Numbered from the stretch's first letter, positions 16,757 to 26,791 are shown. The stretch is DNA of 64,000 nt from Firmicutes bacterium HGW-Firmicutes-7 (GCA_002841375.1 PGZO01000023.1:1-64000); one strand, 5' to 3'. The notes: generated by a model not told the origin, from the letters alone. Numbers and translations: made by a program.

Positions 16757-17929
16757 ATGAGAAAAAGCAAGATGAAGAACATTGTTACTGTGCTATTGGT
16801 AGTTGTTACACTGTTTGTTAATGTGGTGGGGTGCACAAAAAGTACGGACACAACTGAAAGCAAACCAAACGTAGAGAACGGAACAACAAATTCAGATACG
16901 AAAGCAAAGGATTCAATCCAAGTAGGAATTGTGTTGCCGACAAAAGATGAACCAAGATGGATTCAAGACCAGACAAGATTTTCAGCAATACTAGATGAAG
17001 CAGGCTTTACATATCAAATACTATTCAGCCAAGGATCATCTGCAACTGAAAAATCAAATGTTGAGACACTAGTATCAAAGGGCATCAAAGTATTAATTAT
17101 ATGTCCTCAAGATACATCTGCAGTTGGTGCAGCAGTACAACTTGCTAAGGATGCAGGCGTTAAGGTCATTGGTTATGACAGACTTATTACTGGAACAGAT
17201 GCCCTTGACTACAATGTAGGCTTTAATAGTGAGTCTGTCGGTGTAGCACAAGGTCAATACTTAATCGACAATGCTACTGGAACAGGTAATCCTTTATATC
17301 TATATGCAGGAGCTCTTTCAGATGAAAACGCATTCGTATTCTTTAAGGGTGCATGGTCCGTTTTACAACCAAAAATTGCAGATGGAACATTTGTTATTAA
17401 AAATTCTGAAGAAGCAAAAAAAGTACAAGACATATTGGAGCTTACTCGCGAACAAATGGCTTCAATATTAGGTCAAATTACTACTGACTGGGATTTTAAC
17501 GTTGCAAAATCCAAAGCAGAGGCACATTTAACATCAGCAAGGGCTGCTGATAAAGGCGGTGTATATGTCCTTGCGCCAAATGATGGAACAGCTCGTGCGA
17601 TAGCTGATGTTTTCGCAATTGATAAAGATGTTACAAGTTATGTGATTACTGGTCAAGATGCCGAAAAAGCTTCTATCCAATATGTAATTGATGGTAAGCA
17701 ATCTATGACTGTATTAAAAGATACTCGTATGTTAACAGATGCAGCAGTAGCTATGGCAAAACAAATTCTTAACAACGAAAAAGTAGTCGTTAATAGTGAA
17801 TATGATAATGGTGCAAAGAAAGTTCCTATGAATCAATTGCCAGTACTTTCTGTAACGAAGGATACTGTAAAGGAATACATTTTTGATTCAGGTTATTATG
17901 AAGCTTCTGAGTTTACAGGATTACAATAA
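16757..17929 (+). CDS. Sugar ABC transporter substrate-binding lipoprotein (ChvE/XylF type)
   Basis: A 390-residue lipoprotein: signal peptide with lipobox VVGC (Cys26), a polar linker and a periplasmic-binding-protein type I fold beginning VGIVLPTKDEPRWIQD. GVKVIGYDRLITGTDALDYNVGFN and YVITGQDAE are shared with ChvE and xylose-binding proteins. It binds a monosaccharide at the cell surface and delivers it to the ATPase and permease encoded next. It begins the operon with the glycyl radical enzyme. A near relative with a different partner set is at 44235. Confidence 0.88.
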   Translation: MRKSKMKNIVTVLLVVVTLFVNVVGCTKSTDTTESKPNVENGTTNSDTKAKDSIQVGIVLPTKDEPRWIQDQTRFSAILDEAGFTYQILFSQGSSATEKSNVETLVSKGIKVLIICPQDTSAVGAAVQLAKDAGVKVIGYDRLITGTDALDYNVGFNSESVGVAQGQYLIDNATGTGNPLYLYAGALSDENAFVFFKGAWSVLQPKIADGTFVIKNSEEAKKVQDILELTREQMASILGQITTDWDFNVAKSKAEAHLTSARAADKGGVYVLAPNDGTARAIADVFAIDKDVTSYVITGQDAEKASIQYVIDGKQSMTVLKDTRMLTDAAVAMAKQILNNEKVVVNSEYDNGAKKVPMNQLPVLSVTKDTVKEYIFDSGYYEASEFTGLQ

Positions 17930-18006
17930 GTATCGATAAGTCGAGAGTTTAGAGCTTGGACCACTTCATCTTTGAAGTGGTTCAATTTCTAGAAGGAGGA
18001 GCCAAA

Positions 18007-19533
18007 ATGAATGATTATATTCTTGAGATGAATAGTATCAGTAAGACCTTTCCGGGAGTGAAGGCGCTTAATAATGTGAGTTTTAAGGTTAAAAGAGGAG
18101 AAATCCATTGCTTAGTTGGTGAAAATGGAGCTGGTAAATCGACCCTTATGAAAGTCTTATCGGGGGTATATCCTCATGGTGAGTATTTAGGAGATATAGT
18201 CTATAATGGCAGAACTCAACAGTTTAAAACGATTGCAGATAGTGAAAAAAATGGTGTTGTCATCATATACCAAGAGCTGGCACTTATTCCGGAACTTAGT
18301 TTGTACGAGAACATCTATTTTGGTCATGAGATTATGAAGGGAAAAGTCATTGATTGGAATGAAACAATTGTAAATAGCAGAGAAATGTTGAAGAAAGTAA
18401 AACTTGATGTTAACCCTTCCATAAAAGTAAAAAACTTGGGTGTTGGTCATCAACAACTGGTAGAGATTGCTAAAGCGTTGAGTAAAGACGTAAAGCTACT
18501 CATATTAGATGAACCTACTGCCGCACTGCATGAACATGATAGTCAGAACTTATTGAAGCTTATTAAGCAACTAAAAGAGCAAGGGGTTACTTGTATCATG
18601 ATTTCTCACAAATTAAAGGAAATAACTGCAATTGCAGACACCATAACTGTGCTTAGAGACGGTGCTACAATTTGTTCTTTGGATTGCCAGGAGCAGCACA
18701 CTACAGAATCAGATATTATCAAACATATGGTTGGGCGTGAGATGGACCATATTTATCCAAAACGTAAAAATCATGAGTTTGGGGAGATTTCATTTGAATT
18801 AAAGGATTGGACAGTTGAAGATCCTATCAAAGGTAGAGAGATTCTCCACAATATTAACATAAACGTAAGAAAAGGCGAGATTGTTGGCCTTCAAGGATTG
18901 ATGGGTGCTGGGAGAACGGAACTAGCGCTTAGTATATTTGGTAATACCACCAAATACAACATAACGGGTGGCGAGATGTTTTTAAGCGGTAAGAAGCAAA
19001 TGTTTAGATCGCCTAAAGATGCCATAAAATCGGGTCTAGCGTATGTTTCTGAAGATCGTAAAGGAAAAGGCTTGGTACTTATTCAGGACATAAAGTTTAA
19101 TACCACCATTGCTAATTTAGAATCCCTTACTGACGGCCAAACAATTAACGAAAATGAAGAAATAAGAATTGCTAACGATTTTAAGAACGCTATTAATATT
19201 AAAGCGCCTTCCATAGAACAAAAGGTTCGGAACTTAAGCGGGGGAAATCAACAAAAAGTTCAATTGGCAAAATGGATGTTTGTTAATCCTAATGTCTTAA
19301 TATTGGATGAACCTACTAGGGGAATAGATGTAGGGGCAAAATTTGAAATCTACACACTCATGAATGAGCTCGTAAAAAAGGGCATGAGCATCATAATGAT
19401 CACATCAGAATTACCAGAGGCTCTTGGTATGAGTGATCGACTTTATGTTATGTCTGAGGGTGCAATCACAGGTGAATTCCTTGCAGAGGAAGCAAATGAG
19501 CACAATGTAATGGCAATGGCAATAAAATCATAG
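18007..19533 (+). CDS. Sugar ABC transporter ATPase, two nucleotide-binding domains (GguA/MglA/XylG type)
   Basis: A 508-residue protein made of two ABC domains. The first has Walker [10 protein letters not shown] (residues 38-46), [15 protein letters not shown] as signature, and [11 protein letters not shown]. The second has the degenerate Walker [11 protein letters not shown] and the signature [14 protein letters not shown] with [11 protein letters not shown]. This architecture is specific to the monosaccharide CUT2 transporters. The frame is open from 17956, but ATG 18007 follows AGGAGGAG and starts the normal N-terminus. It energises uptake with the permease that starts 12 bases downstream. 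Confidence 0.92.
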   Translation: MNDYILEMNSISKTFPGVKALNNVSFKVKRGEIHCLVGENGAGKSTLMKVLSGVYPHGEYLGDIVYNGRTQQFKTIADSEKNGVVIIYQELALIPELSLYENIYFGHEIMKGKVIDWNETIVNSREMLKKVKLDVNPSIKVKNLGVGHQQLVEIAKALSKDVKLLILDEPTAALHEHDSQNLLKLIKQLKEQGVTCIMISHKLKEITAIADTITVLRDGATICSLDCQEQHTTESDIIKHMVGREMDHIYPKRKNHEFGEISFELKDWTVEDPIKGREILHNININVRKGEIVGLQGLMGAGRTELALSIFGNTTKYNITGGEMFLSGKKQMFRSPKDAIKSGLAYVSEDRKGKGLVLIQDIKFNTTIANLESLTDGQTINENEEIRIANDFKNAINIKAPSIEQKVRNLSGGNQQKVQLAKWMFVNPNVLILDEPTRGIDVGAKFEIYTLMNELVKKGMSIIMITSELPEALGMSDRLYVMSEGAITGEFLAEEANEHNVMAMAIKS

Positions 19534-19544
19534 GAGGTTCTGAA

Positions 19545-20741
19545 ATGGAAGTTAATAATCAAAAAGTAGGAATTGGTAAAGAAATAATCTGTTTGATGAA
19601 AACCAATATAAGAGAATATATGATGTATATCGCTTTGGTATTAATCATGATATTTTTCACATGGAAGACTCATGGTGGATTTATTCAGGCAAGAAATATT
19701 TCCAATCTCATAAATCAAGCAGGCTATGTTGCAATACTGGCAATGGGTATGACATTAATCTTAATTCTCAAACATATTGATCTTTCCGTAGGATATGTCG
19801 CGGGGTTTTGCGGAGCAGTTTCAGCCATTTTAATGACAAAATATGGCATTAGTGAATGGATTGTTATTCCATTGGTTATTGCAATTGGACTTCTTATAGG
19901 ATTGTATCAGGGTTTTCTGGTGACAAAAGTTGGTGTTCCTGCGTTCGTTACAACTTTAGCGGGGATGTTTATATTTCGTGGTCTATTGAACTTAACCTTA
20001 CAAAATACAGGAACAATTATTATCCCAAATAAAGGGTTCAATGCGTTATCGAATGGGTTCATACCAGATATACCACTGGGCATGGAAATACATGTACTTA
20101 CACTGTTGATAGGTGCAATTGCAGTAGTTTATATGATTGCTTCAGAAGTTAAAATTAGAAACAATAGAACGAAGTATCAGTTTACTAATCATTCAAAACC
20201 GGTATTTCTTTCTAAATTACTTTTTCTATCAACCATTATTATGTTAATCGTATTTTTACTTGCTAATTATAGTGGGATACCATGGACTGCAGTTACAGTA
20301 GGCATCGTTTTAATTATTTATAATTACATGCTTAACAAGACTAAGTTAGGACGTTATATATATGGTATAGGTGGCAATGAACAAGCCGCAGAATTATCAG
20401 GCATCAACGTGAAAGGTGTTACAATGCTTGCATTTTGCTCTATGAGTGCACTTGCTGCTTTAGCAGGGGTTTTATATACCTCTAGATTACAATCAGCTAC
20501 ACCAACAGCAGGATTAGGATTTGAGCTTGACGCTATCGCATCAGCTTACATTGGTGGTGTTGCTGTAAGTGGGGGTATTGGCAGAGTAACGAATACTATT
20601 ATAGGGACATTAGTCATCATGTCTTTAACGAATGGTATGAATTTAATGGGTGTTGACATTTCTTATCAATATGTTGTAAAAGGTATTATCTTTGTAATCG
20701 CTGTTGCATTTGATGTAAGAACTAGATCTAAAGGAAGGTAG
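19545..20741 (+). CDS. Sugar ABC transporter permease (GguB/XylH type)
   Basis: A 398-residue membrane protein with about ten helices and the CUT2 permease motifs: AMGMTLILILKHIDLSVGYVAGF, the loop ...GVPAFVTTLAGMFIFRG, and the C-terminal [22 protein letters not shown]. The long central region between residues about 180 and 260 and the ELSGINVKG segment match GguB and XylH rather than the shorter RbsC. The start follows TAGGAGG. Together with the two previous genes it forms a complete CUT2 importer. Confidence 0.92.
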   Translation: MEVNNQKVGIGKEIICLMKTNIREYMMYIALVLIMIFFTWKTHGGFIQARNISNLINQAGYVAILAMGMTLILILKHIDLSVGYVAGFCGAVSAILMTKYGISEWIVIPLVIAIGLLIGLYQGFLVTKVGVPAFVTTLAGMFIFRGLLNLTLQNTGTIIIPNKGFNALSNGFIPDIPLGMEIHVLTLLIGAIAVVYMIASEVKIRNNRTKYQFTNHSKPVFLSKLLFLSTIIMLIVFLLANYSGIPWTAVTVGIVLIIYNYMLNKTKLGRYIYGIGGNEQAAELSGINVKGVTMLAFCSMSALAALAGVLYTSRLQSATPTAGLGFELDAIASAYIGGVAVSGGIGRVTNTIIGTLVIMSLTNGMNLMGVDISYQYVVKGIIFVIAVAFDVRTRSKGR

Positions 20742-20745
20742 AATA

Positions 20746-21711
20746 ATGAATTATTATTTAGGTGTTGATCTTGGCGGTACAAATATCGCAGCAGGTGTCG
20801 TTGATGAAGATTATAACATATTGGCCAAAGGTAGTATGCCAACATTTACTGGCCGTCCAACTGAAGAAATCATAAAAGATATGTTTGACCTATCAAAAAA
20901 AGTGGCTGAAGAAGCGGGTATACCACTGAGTAAATTCACCTCTTGGGGAATTGGAATGCCTAGCTATGTTAATCCAAAGAATCATTTATTGGTACATGCC
21001 AATAATTTAGGATGGATCAACTTACCTATCTATGATTTTTTGAAAAAGCATACAGACTTACCAATCTACATCGAAAATGATGCTAATTGCGCCGCTTTGG
21101 GAGAAACTTTAGCCGGTGCTGCAAGAGACTATAATCATGCGATTATGCTTACATTAGGTACTGGAGTTGGCGGAGGCATCATTCTGAATAAAAGAATCTT
21201 TTCTGGTTGTGATTTAATGGGTGCGGAACTGGGACATACTAAGTTGGTTTTTAACGGAATTAACTGCACCTGTGGGCAAAAAGGATGTCTGGAATCATAT
21301 TGTTCTGCAACAGCTTTAATCAGACAGTCACAAGAGCGTTTAAGAAACAATCCAGATTCATTGATATGGGATATGTGTGGCAGAAACCTAGCGAGTATAG
21401 ATGGAAAAATGGTTTTTGATGCTTCTAGAATGGGTGATATAACTGCCAAAAACCTTGTAGAGCAGTACATAGAGTATCTTTCTTGTGGGATTTCCACCTT
21501 TGTGACCATATTTCGCCCAGAGATTATTATACTGGGAGGCGGGTTAGTTGGCGCAGGTCAAGTATTATTCGAACCACTCAATCTGAAAATACATGAAAAT
21601 ACTTTTGCTGCTTCTGAAATCGGTGTTCCGAGGATTGTAAAGGCAGAGCTTGGCAACGATGCTGGGATTATTGGTGCAGCGTTGCTTGAAAAACATACAG
21701 AAAAAAGATAA
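20746..21711 (+). CDS. ROK-family sugar kinase
   Basis: A 321-residue ROK kinase. It has the ATP-binding DLGGTNIAAGV (residues 8-18), catalytic ENDANCAALGE with Asp112, the ELGH segment (His164), and the zinc motif CTCGQKGC (174-181) followed by LES. ROK enzymes phosphorylate glucose, fructose, mannose, allose, ManNAc or GlcNAc at a hydroxyl with ATP. It starts four bases after the permease, so it very likely phosphorylates the imported sugar. Given the mannose-6-phosphate isomerase and NanE-like genes downstream, the product is probably a 6-phosphate with manno-type configuration or one converted to it. Confidence 0.88.
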   Translation: MNYYLGVDLGGTNIAAGVVDEDYNILAKGSMPTFTGRPTEEIIKDMFDLSKKVAEEAGIPLSKFTSWGIGMPSYVNPKNHLLVHANNLGWINLPIYDFLKKHTDLPIYIENDANCAALGETLAGAARDYNHAIMLTLGTGVGGGIILNKRIFSGCDLMGAELGHTKLVFNGINCTCGQKGCLESYCSATALIRQSQERLRNNPDSLIWDMCGRNLASIDGKMVFDASRMGDITAKNLVEQYIEYLSCGISTFVTIFRPEIIILGGGLVGAGQVLFEPLNLKIHENTFAASEIGVPRIVKAELGNDAGIIGAALLEKHTEKR

Positions 21712-21775
21712 ATTGCTATACCTAGATTTTTAAAATGAACATAAAAACTTAATTGTTTATACAAGGAGAAAATTA

Positions 21776-22525
21776 ATGAAAACGACAGACAATAGAAAAA
21801 AAGAAATACTTGAATCTTTTAAAAATGGTTTGATTGTATCTTGCCAGGTTCAACATGATGACCCAATTTACTCTGACGAAATGGTTGTAAAGATGGCTCA
21901 AGCTGCTGTATGGGCAGGGGCAGTTGGAATCAGAGCTAATTCGCCAGAACAGATCAAGGCGATTAAAGAACACGTCAAGTTACCAATCATTGGATTATGG
22001 AAAATTTGGAATGATCATACAGATGTTTTTATTACCCCTACACTGGAGGCAGCGAAAGCAGTTTGGGAAGCAGGTGCTGAAATTATTGCGCTGGATTGTA
22101 CCAGTCAAATAAACAACAATGGCAGACCAGCGTATGAGCTTTTGTCGATTGTAAAAAAAGAAATACCGGATGCCATAATATTTGCAGATGTATCCAATTA
22201 TGAGGAAGCCAAAAGGGCTATTGAGCTTGGAGCTGACATCGTTGGACCAACACTTTATGGATATACAGAAGAAACAAAACATATAGAGCATCCTGATTTA
22301 CGGGAGTTTGCAAGAATGTGTAGAGACTTCAATGAAGAGGTTTATATGATTATGGAAGGGCATATTTACTCACCTGAAGATGCAATTAAATGTCTCTATT
22401 TAGGAGCTCATTCAGTTGTTGTGGGGAGTGCGATTACAAGACCACATTTAATTGCAAAACGATTCGTTGATTTAATGTCAGGATATCAATCCAACTGGCG
22501 TGAAGCAGAAAGAAGCAAGCACTAG
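21776..22525 (+). CDS. NanE-like N-acylmannosamine-6-phosphate 2-epimerase family protein
   Basis: A 249-residue TIM barrel of the NanE family. Conserved landmarks are GLIVSCQ, AVGIRAN, the lysine in LPIIGLWK (catalytic position of NanE), ALDCT, IFADVSNYEEA and VVVGSAITRP. Differences from textbook NanE are a bulky WKIWNDHTDV in place of the usual KRDY-type segment and EGHI where EGRI or EGNI is common, so the substrate may not be ManNAc-6-phosphate. No sialic acid lyase or GlcNAc-6-phosphate deacetylase is nearby, which supports a different 2-epimerisation. The ATG follows AAGGAG. Confidence 0.8.
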   Translation: MKTTDNRKKEILESFKNGLIVSCQVQHDDPIYSDEMVVKMAQAAVWAGAVGIRANSPEQIKAIKEHVKLPIIGLWKIWNDHTDVFITPTLEAAKAVWEAGAEIIALDCTSQINNNGRPAYELLSIVKKEIPDAIIFADVSNYEEAKRAIELGADIVGPTLYGYTEETKHIEHPDLREFARMCRDFNEEVYMIMEGHIYSPEDAIKCLYLGAHSVVVGSAITRPHLIAKRFVDLMSGYQSNWREAERSKH

Positions 22526-22550
22526 ATCAAACAAGTTAGGAGGTAAGAAG

Positions 22551-24830
22551 ATGGCAAAATTTGATGTTAATGGTGAACAAAACGTGGAGGTTAGTATTAA
22601 AATACCTAGCGAAAAATCATTAAATGAGCAGCTAGAAATAATGGAGCTGTATACAAAGAGGCATATGGAATGCTCAAATCAGTCAAACGCATATCGTGAA
22701 GTGGAATGCTTGAAGGTACTATATCCGAGAATGTTTAGAAGCATAGAAACTCAAGACAAAATTGCTGGAAGAATTGATTTTCTACCTATTGGTTTTGGGT
22801 GTGTTACATCCTTGGGTGGTGTTGGGCATTACTGTGTTTTTAATAAATTAAAGAGCTTTCAAGCAAGTCTTGAATATGAAGAAGACAAAAGAAGAGTGGA
22901 TGTTCTGTATGACTATTGGCTAGAAAATGATTTGAAAACACTTTATTGCAATGAAGTTTTAACAGATACGACGATTGGACGTTTTATTGATGTTGAATTT
23001 CCACTGATTGCAACAGCACGTTTATCAGGAATGATGTTGGATTATCCTAAGCTTCTTGAAAAAGGGATTGGAGGTCTCCGAAAAGATATTGAGGAGGTAT
23101 TAAAGCATAACCCATCTAATAATTTCTACATTGGGGCGTTAGGATGTCTAGATATTTTTGTTGACAGTGCAGAACACCTCAGGATGATTGCGATAGGGCA
23201 AATGGAATATTGTAATGAGCAGCGTAGACAAGAACTTGTAATCATTGTAAAGGGTCTAGAAAAAATAAAAAGTGATAAACCAGAAACCTTTCATGAAGCA
23301 ATTCAAATAGTATGGTTATTTGCATTATTGGCTGGCGTCATAAATTACGGAAGACTAGATGATTATCTTGGCCCTTATATGGCTAGAGATATAGACAGTG
23401 GTCTAATAACCGAAGAAGATGCCTATGACTATCTTCTTCGGTTATGGACAATGATTGAGAACCGAAGAACGACAGTTAATGGAAGGATCATAGTCGGAGG
23501 AAGGGGTAGAAAACACCCAGAAGAAGCAGATAGATTTTTACATATCGCGATGAAGGTTGCTAAAAATTGCAGATATGTAGAGCCACAGTTTACCCTAAGA
23601 TTTGATAAGGAAACCAGTGATCAAATTTGGGATGAGGCTTTAGACGCTCTCGGTGCTGGAGCTACATATCCAACACTTTACAACGATGACGTCAATATAC
23701 CGGCAGTTTCTTATGGAATGCGTGTAGATGAAATGACAGCGCAGCAATATGTACCATTTGGTTGTACAGAATTTGTCATTCAAGGTCAAAGTACAGGGAC
23801 GCCTAATGTATGTATCAATTTGCTGAAACTACTCAATATCTTTATGAATGAAGGTATTGATCCGATGGATGGTAAAAATAAAGCTAACGGATGTGTTATA
23901 AAACCTTTAGCTAGTTATAATACCTTTGAAGAATTCTATGAGGGGTATAAAGAATTTTTGAATTACTATTTGGACTTATCTGTATTTGCTCAATATCACT
24001 CCTATGAGGTTATGAATCGTCATGTTTCATTTTTGTTTTCGAGTATTTTGACGGATGATTGTATCCTAAGAGGAAAAGCTCTTCTAGATGGTGGTGTTCG
24101 CTATCTTGGAGGTACAAATGAAACATACGGAAACATTAACACATCAGATTCACTTTGGGTTATTAAACATCTTGTGTTTGATACAAAAAAATATACACTT
24201 GTAGAACTGAATCAAGCGCTTCTGGCAAATTTTGAAGGTTATGAACAGGTAAGAAAAGAGTGCTTGAACTGTGATAAATACGGAAATGACTTAGATACTG
24301 CGGATGGTATGGCAAATGATTTATATGAATTTGTTGCAAAAGGTGTACGTGATCGTGGTATTAAAATTGGGATGCAATATTTTTTAATTGTAATCAGCAA
24401 TAATCAGCTTAACACCGAATGGGGAAATAGAACGGCGGCTTCACCAGATGGGAGATTAAGTGGTATGTACATGAACCCTGCGAACAATCCTCAAGGAGGT
24501 GCAGATAAAAATGGCCCAACTGCATTGCTTAATTCTATTGCTAAATTTGATGCAAAATACCATGCTGGATCGGTTCAAAATATCAAATTTACACCTAAAA
24601 TGTTTAATGAAAACCGCTTCACAATTAAACAATTATTTCGAACGTATTTTGAGCGAGGAGGCTGTCATTTAATGGTGACAGTTATAGATAGAGGTGTGCT
24701 CGAGGATGCTATGAAGTATCCTGAGAAATATCCAAACCTGATTGTAAGGGTTAGTGGGTTTTCAGCTGTATTTGTAAACCTTTCAACGAACGTACAACAA
24801 GAATTATTGAGCAGGATGCTATATGATTAA
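22551..24830 (+). CDS. Glycyl radical enzyme of unassigned subfamily (pyruvate formate-lyase-like)
   Basis: A 759-residue glycyl radical enzyme. The C-terminal radical loop reads RVSGFSAVF with Gly736, and the active-site loop PFGCTEF gives Cys405 and Glu407, the C-x-E pattern of the eliminase/dehydratase-type members rather than the adjacent Cys-Cys of pyruvate formate-lyase. SPDGR (631-635) and GGCHLMVTVIDR (703-714) are family landmarks. The ATG follows AGGAGG; an upstream open stretch from 22500 overlaps nanE and is not likely used. It lies between sugar-phosphate enzymes, with its own activase two genes downstream, so it probably acts on a sugar or sugar phosphate by C-O or C-C bond cleavage. 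I cannot assign it to a described subfamily. Confidence 0.9.
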   Translation: MAKFDVNGEQNVEVSIKIPSEKSLNEQLEIMELYTKRHMECSNQSNAYREVECLKVLYPRMFRSIETQDKIAGRIDFLPIGFGCVTSLGGVGHYCVFNKLKSFQASLEYEEDKRRVDVLYDYWLENDLKTLYCNEVLTDTTIGRFIDVEFPLIATARLSGMMLDYPKLLEKGIGGLRKDIEEVLKHNPSNNFYIGALGCLDIFVDSAEHLRMIAIGQMEYCNEQRRQELVIIVKGLEKIKSDKPETFHEAIQIVWLFALLAGVINYGRLDDYLGPYMARDIDSGLITEEDAYDYLLRLWTMIENRRTTVNGRIIVGGRGRKHPEEADRFLHIAMKVAKNCRYVEPQFTLRFDKETSDQIWDEALDALGAGATYPTLYNDDVNIPAVSYGMRVDEMTAQQYVPFGCTEFVIQGQSTGTPNVCINLLKLLNIFMNEGIDPMDGKNKANGCVIKPLASYNTFEEFYEGYKEFLNYYLDLSVFAQYHSYEVMNRHVSFLFSSILTDDCILRGKALLDGGVRYLGGTNETYGNINTSDSLWVIKHLVFDTKKYTLVELNQALLANFEGYEQVRKECLNCDKYGNDLDTADGMANDLYEFVAKGVRDRGIKIGMQYFLIVISNNQLNTEWGNRTAASPDGRLSGMYMNPANNPQGGADKNGPTALLNSIAKFDAKYHAGSVQNIKFTPKMFNENRFTIKQLFRTYFERGGCHLMVTVIDRGVLEDAMKYPEKYPNLIVRVSGFSAVFVNLSTNVQQELLSRMLYD

Positions 24831-25824
24831 ACCAACCGCAGTGTACCAAAGAAAAAAATTACAGCAGTATAATTCATGGATTCTATTTATTAAGCCAAAT
24901 TTCAAGCAAATGCTTTGGGGTGGTAACAGATTGAAGTCAGATTTTAGTTATGAAATCCCAAATGATCACACTGGTGAATGCTGGGCAGTTAGTGCACATC
25001 CCAATGGAGATTGTCAAATATATACCATATGGGGGAATTCGCCCTATGATGGGAGGTTATTAAGTGATTTATGGCAGAATCAAAAAGAATTATTTGGCGG
25101 ATTACCTGGAGATCAATTTCCGATCTTATTGAAAATCATTGACGCAAAAGCAGATTTGAGCATTCAAGTACATCCGAATGATTCATATGCAGGTATCCAC
25201 GAAGATGGATCTCTTGGGAAAACAGAATGCTGGCTTATTTTGGATTGCGATGAAGATGCACAAATTGTTGTCGGACATAATGCTAGGACTAAAGAAGAGT
25301 TGGTACAAATGATTGAAGAAAAGCGATGGGAAGACTTGATTTGCAAAAAAAGTATTCAACCAGGAGATTTTTTTCAAATAGAACCAGGAATGGTTCATGC
25401 AATAAAAGCTGGTACATTAATACTAGAAATACAGCAGAGTAGTGACATTACATACAGACTATATGATTACGATAGAAATGAAAACGGAATAACAAGAGAA
25501 CTTCATCAGAGTAAAAGTATGGACGTTATAACTTGTCCTTCTCGAGAATTGTCTGACTGCCGAGAACTCAGCAGGCAGCATCTGGCTAAAGGTGTCTTTA
25601 AGGAAAAGTTAGTCCGTTGTCTCTACTATGATGTGGATCGTATTGTGATTAAAGGTTCTTACGTATTCAGCCAACAGGAACCCTTTACGATTCTTTGCAT
25701 ATTAAAAGGTGAAGGTATGATAGATGGCATCTCTATAAAAAAAGGTGATTTCTTTATCTTACCTTCTGGTTATGGTGAATATGCTCTGACGGGAACGCTT
25801 GAGGTTATTAAAGTAGTCAGTTAA
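24823..25824 (+). CDS. manA: Class I mannose-6-phosphate isomerase
   Basis: A 333-residue cupin-type zinc isomerase of the class I phosphomannose isomerase family, Firmicutes short form. Visible features are LKPNFKQMLWGG-type N-terminus, GECWAVSAHPNG, SIQVHPND with zinc ligands (about residue 110), KTECWLIL and the conserved GMVHAIKAGTLILEIQQSSDITYRLYD region. It interconverts mannose 6-phosphate and fructose 6-phosphate. It starts 8 bases inside the end of the glycyl radical enzyme gene, so the two are translationally coupled, which suggests that this locus ends in fructose 6-phosphate. Confidence 0.9.
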   Translation: MIKPTAVYQRKKLQQYNSWILFIKPNFKQMLWGGNRLKSDFSYEIPNDHTGECWAVSAHPNGDCQIYTIWGNSPYDGRLLSDLWQNQKELFGGLPGDQFPILLKIIDAKADLSIQVHPNDSYAGIHEDGSLGKTECWLILDCDEDAQIVVGHNARTKEELVQMIEEKRWEDLICKKSIQPGDFFQIEPGMVHAIKAGTLILEIQQSSDITYRLYDYDRNENGITRELHQSKSMDVITCPSRELSDCRELSRQHLAKGVFKEKLVRCLYYDVDRIVIKGSYVFSQQEPFTILCILKGEGMIDGISIKKGDFFILPSGYGEYALTGTLEVIKVVS

Positions 25825-25875
25825 GTTTTTTGTGTGTTTTGGCAATGAAACAAGAATGGAGATAGGTGAGACAAA

Positions 25876-26790
25876 ATGAGTAAAACATTAGCGATTATGG
25901 AGATTGAACGTTTTGCAATTCATGATGGACCAGGAATCAGAACAACGGTTTTCTTACAAGGATGTCCGCTACATTGTAAATGGTGTGCTAATCCAGAATC
26001 TCAAAAAATAGGAACTAAACTACTATATCTTTCAAACAAATGTAATGGATGTGGTGATTGTTACAGGGCATGTGTTTATAAAGCAATAACATTTGAAAAG
26101 GATCGGCCTGTATTTCATAGGGACAAATGTGTTCAATGTAGGAAATGTGAAGAAGCATGCCTTCAAAATGCAATACATTTTTCTGGTGAAATCATGGAAG
26201 TGGATGAAATAGTGGATATTATTTTAAAAGATAAGGATTATTATCAAAATTCTGGTGGTGGGGTAACTGTCTCTGGAGGTGAAGCATTTGTCCAGTTTGA
26301 AGGATTTTTGGCGTTATTACAGAAATGTAAAGAAAACAACCTTCATACTGCTGTAGAAACTTGTGGGCAATATGATGTAAGAAAAATAAAAGAAGCAATG
26401 CCCCTACTAGATTTATTTCTTTTTGACTTGAAGCATGCCAATGCACAGCAACTATATGAATATACGGGTGGAAACTTGGAGCAAATATTGGAGAACATTC
26501 AATACATAGCGAGCATTGATCCTAATAAAATCATACTTAGAGTTCCGGTATTACCAGGTTTCAATTTTGACGAACAATCCATAAATGATATTTTTAATCT
26601 AGCAGTGGAGTTTGGCATAACGAACATTCACTTGCTGCCCTACCATACGCTAGGGATGAGTAAATATGAACAGTTAGGCTTGAATTATGATTATGCTATT
26701 AAAAATAAAAAGAGCATATTAAAAGAAGAGCTCACTCCATATCAAAAAATGGGTGAAGAAAAGGGGCTGAAGATTCAAATTGGTGGATAA
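25876..26790 (+). CDS. Glycyl-radical-enzyme activating enzyme (radical SAM)
   Basis: A 304-residue radical-SAM protein. The SAM cluster motif is C30-x3-C34-x2-C37 (GCPLHCKWC), preceded by HDGPGIRTTVF. Two ferredoxin-type clusters follow, C56/C59/C62/C66 and C85/C88/C91/C95, as in activases of dehydratase-type glycyl radical enzymes and unlike the PFL activase, which lacks them. GGGVTVSGGEAF is the SAM-binding glycine-rich segment. It installs the glycyl radical on the enzyme encoded at 22551. It is in the same operon, 51 bases after manA. Confidence 0.92.
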   Translation: MSKTLAIMEIERFAIHDGPGIRTTVFLQGCPLHCKWCANPESQKIGTKLLYLSNKCNGCGDCYRACVYKAITFEKDRPVFHRDKCVQCRKCEEACLQNAIHFSGEIMEVDEIVDIILKDKDYYQNSGGGVTVSGGEAFVQFEGFLALLQKCKENNLHTAVETCGQYDVRKIKEAMPLLDLFLFDLKHANAQQLYEYTGGNLEQILENIQYIASIDPNKIILRVPVLPGFNFDEQSINDIFNLAVEFGITNIHLLPYHTLGMSKYEQLGLNYDYAIKNKKSILKEELTPYQKMGEEKGLKIQIGG

Positions 26791-26791
26791 A

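Noticed and set aside
21776-22525. Assignment of the operon to sialic acid breakdown because of NanE
   Set aside because: No sialate lyase, ManNAc kinase of NanK context, deacetylase or deaminase is present; the partners are a glycyl radical enzyme and manA.
22551-24830. Annotation as pyruvate formate-lyase
   Set aside because: The active site has C-x-E instead of adjacent cysteines, and the activase carries extra Fe-S clusters, so it belongs to the eliminase-type group.
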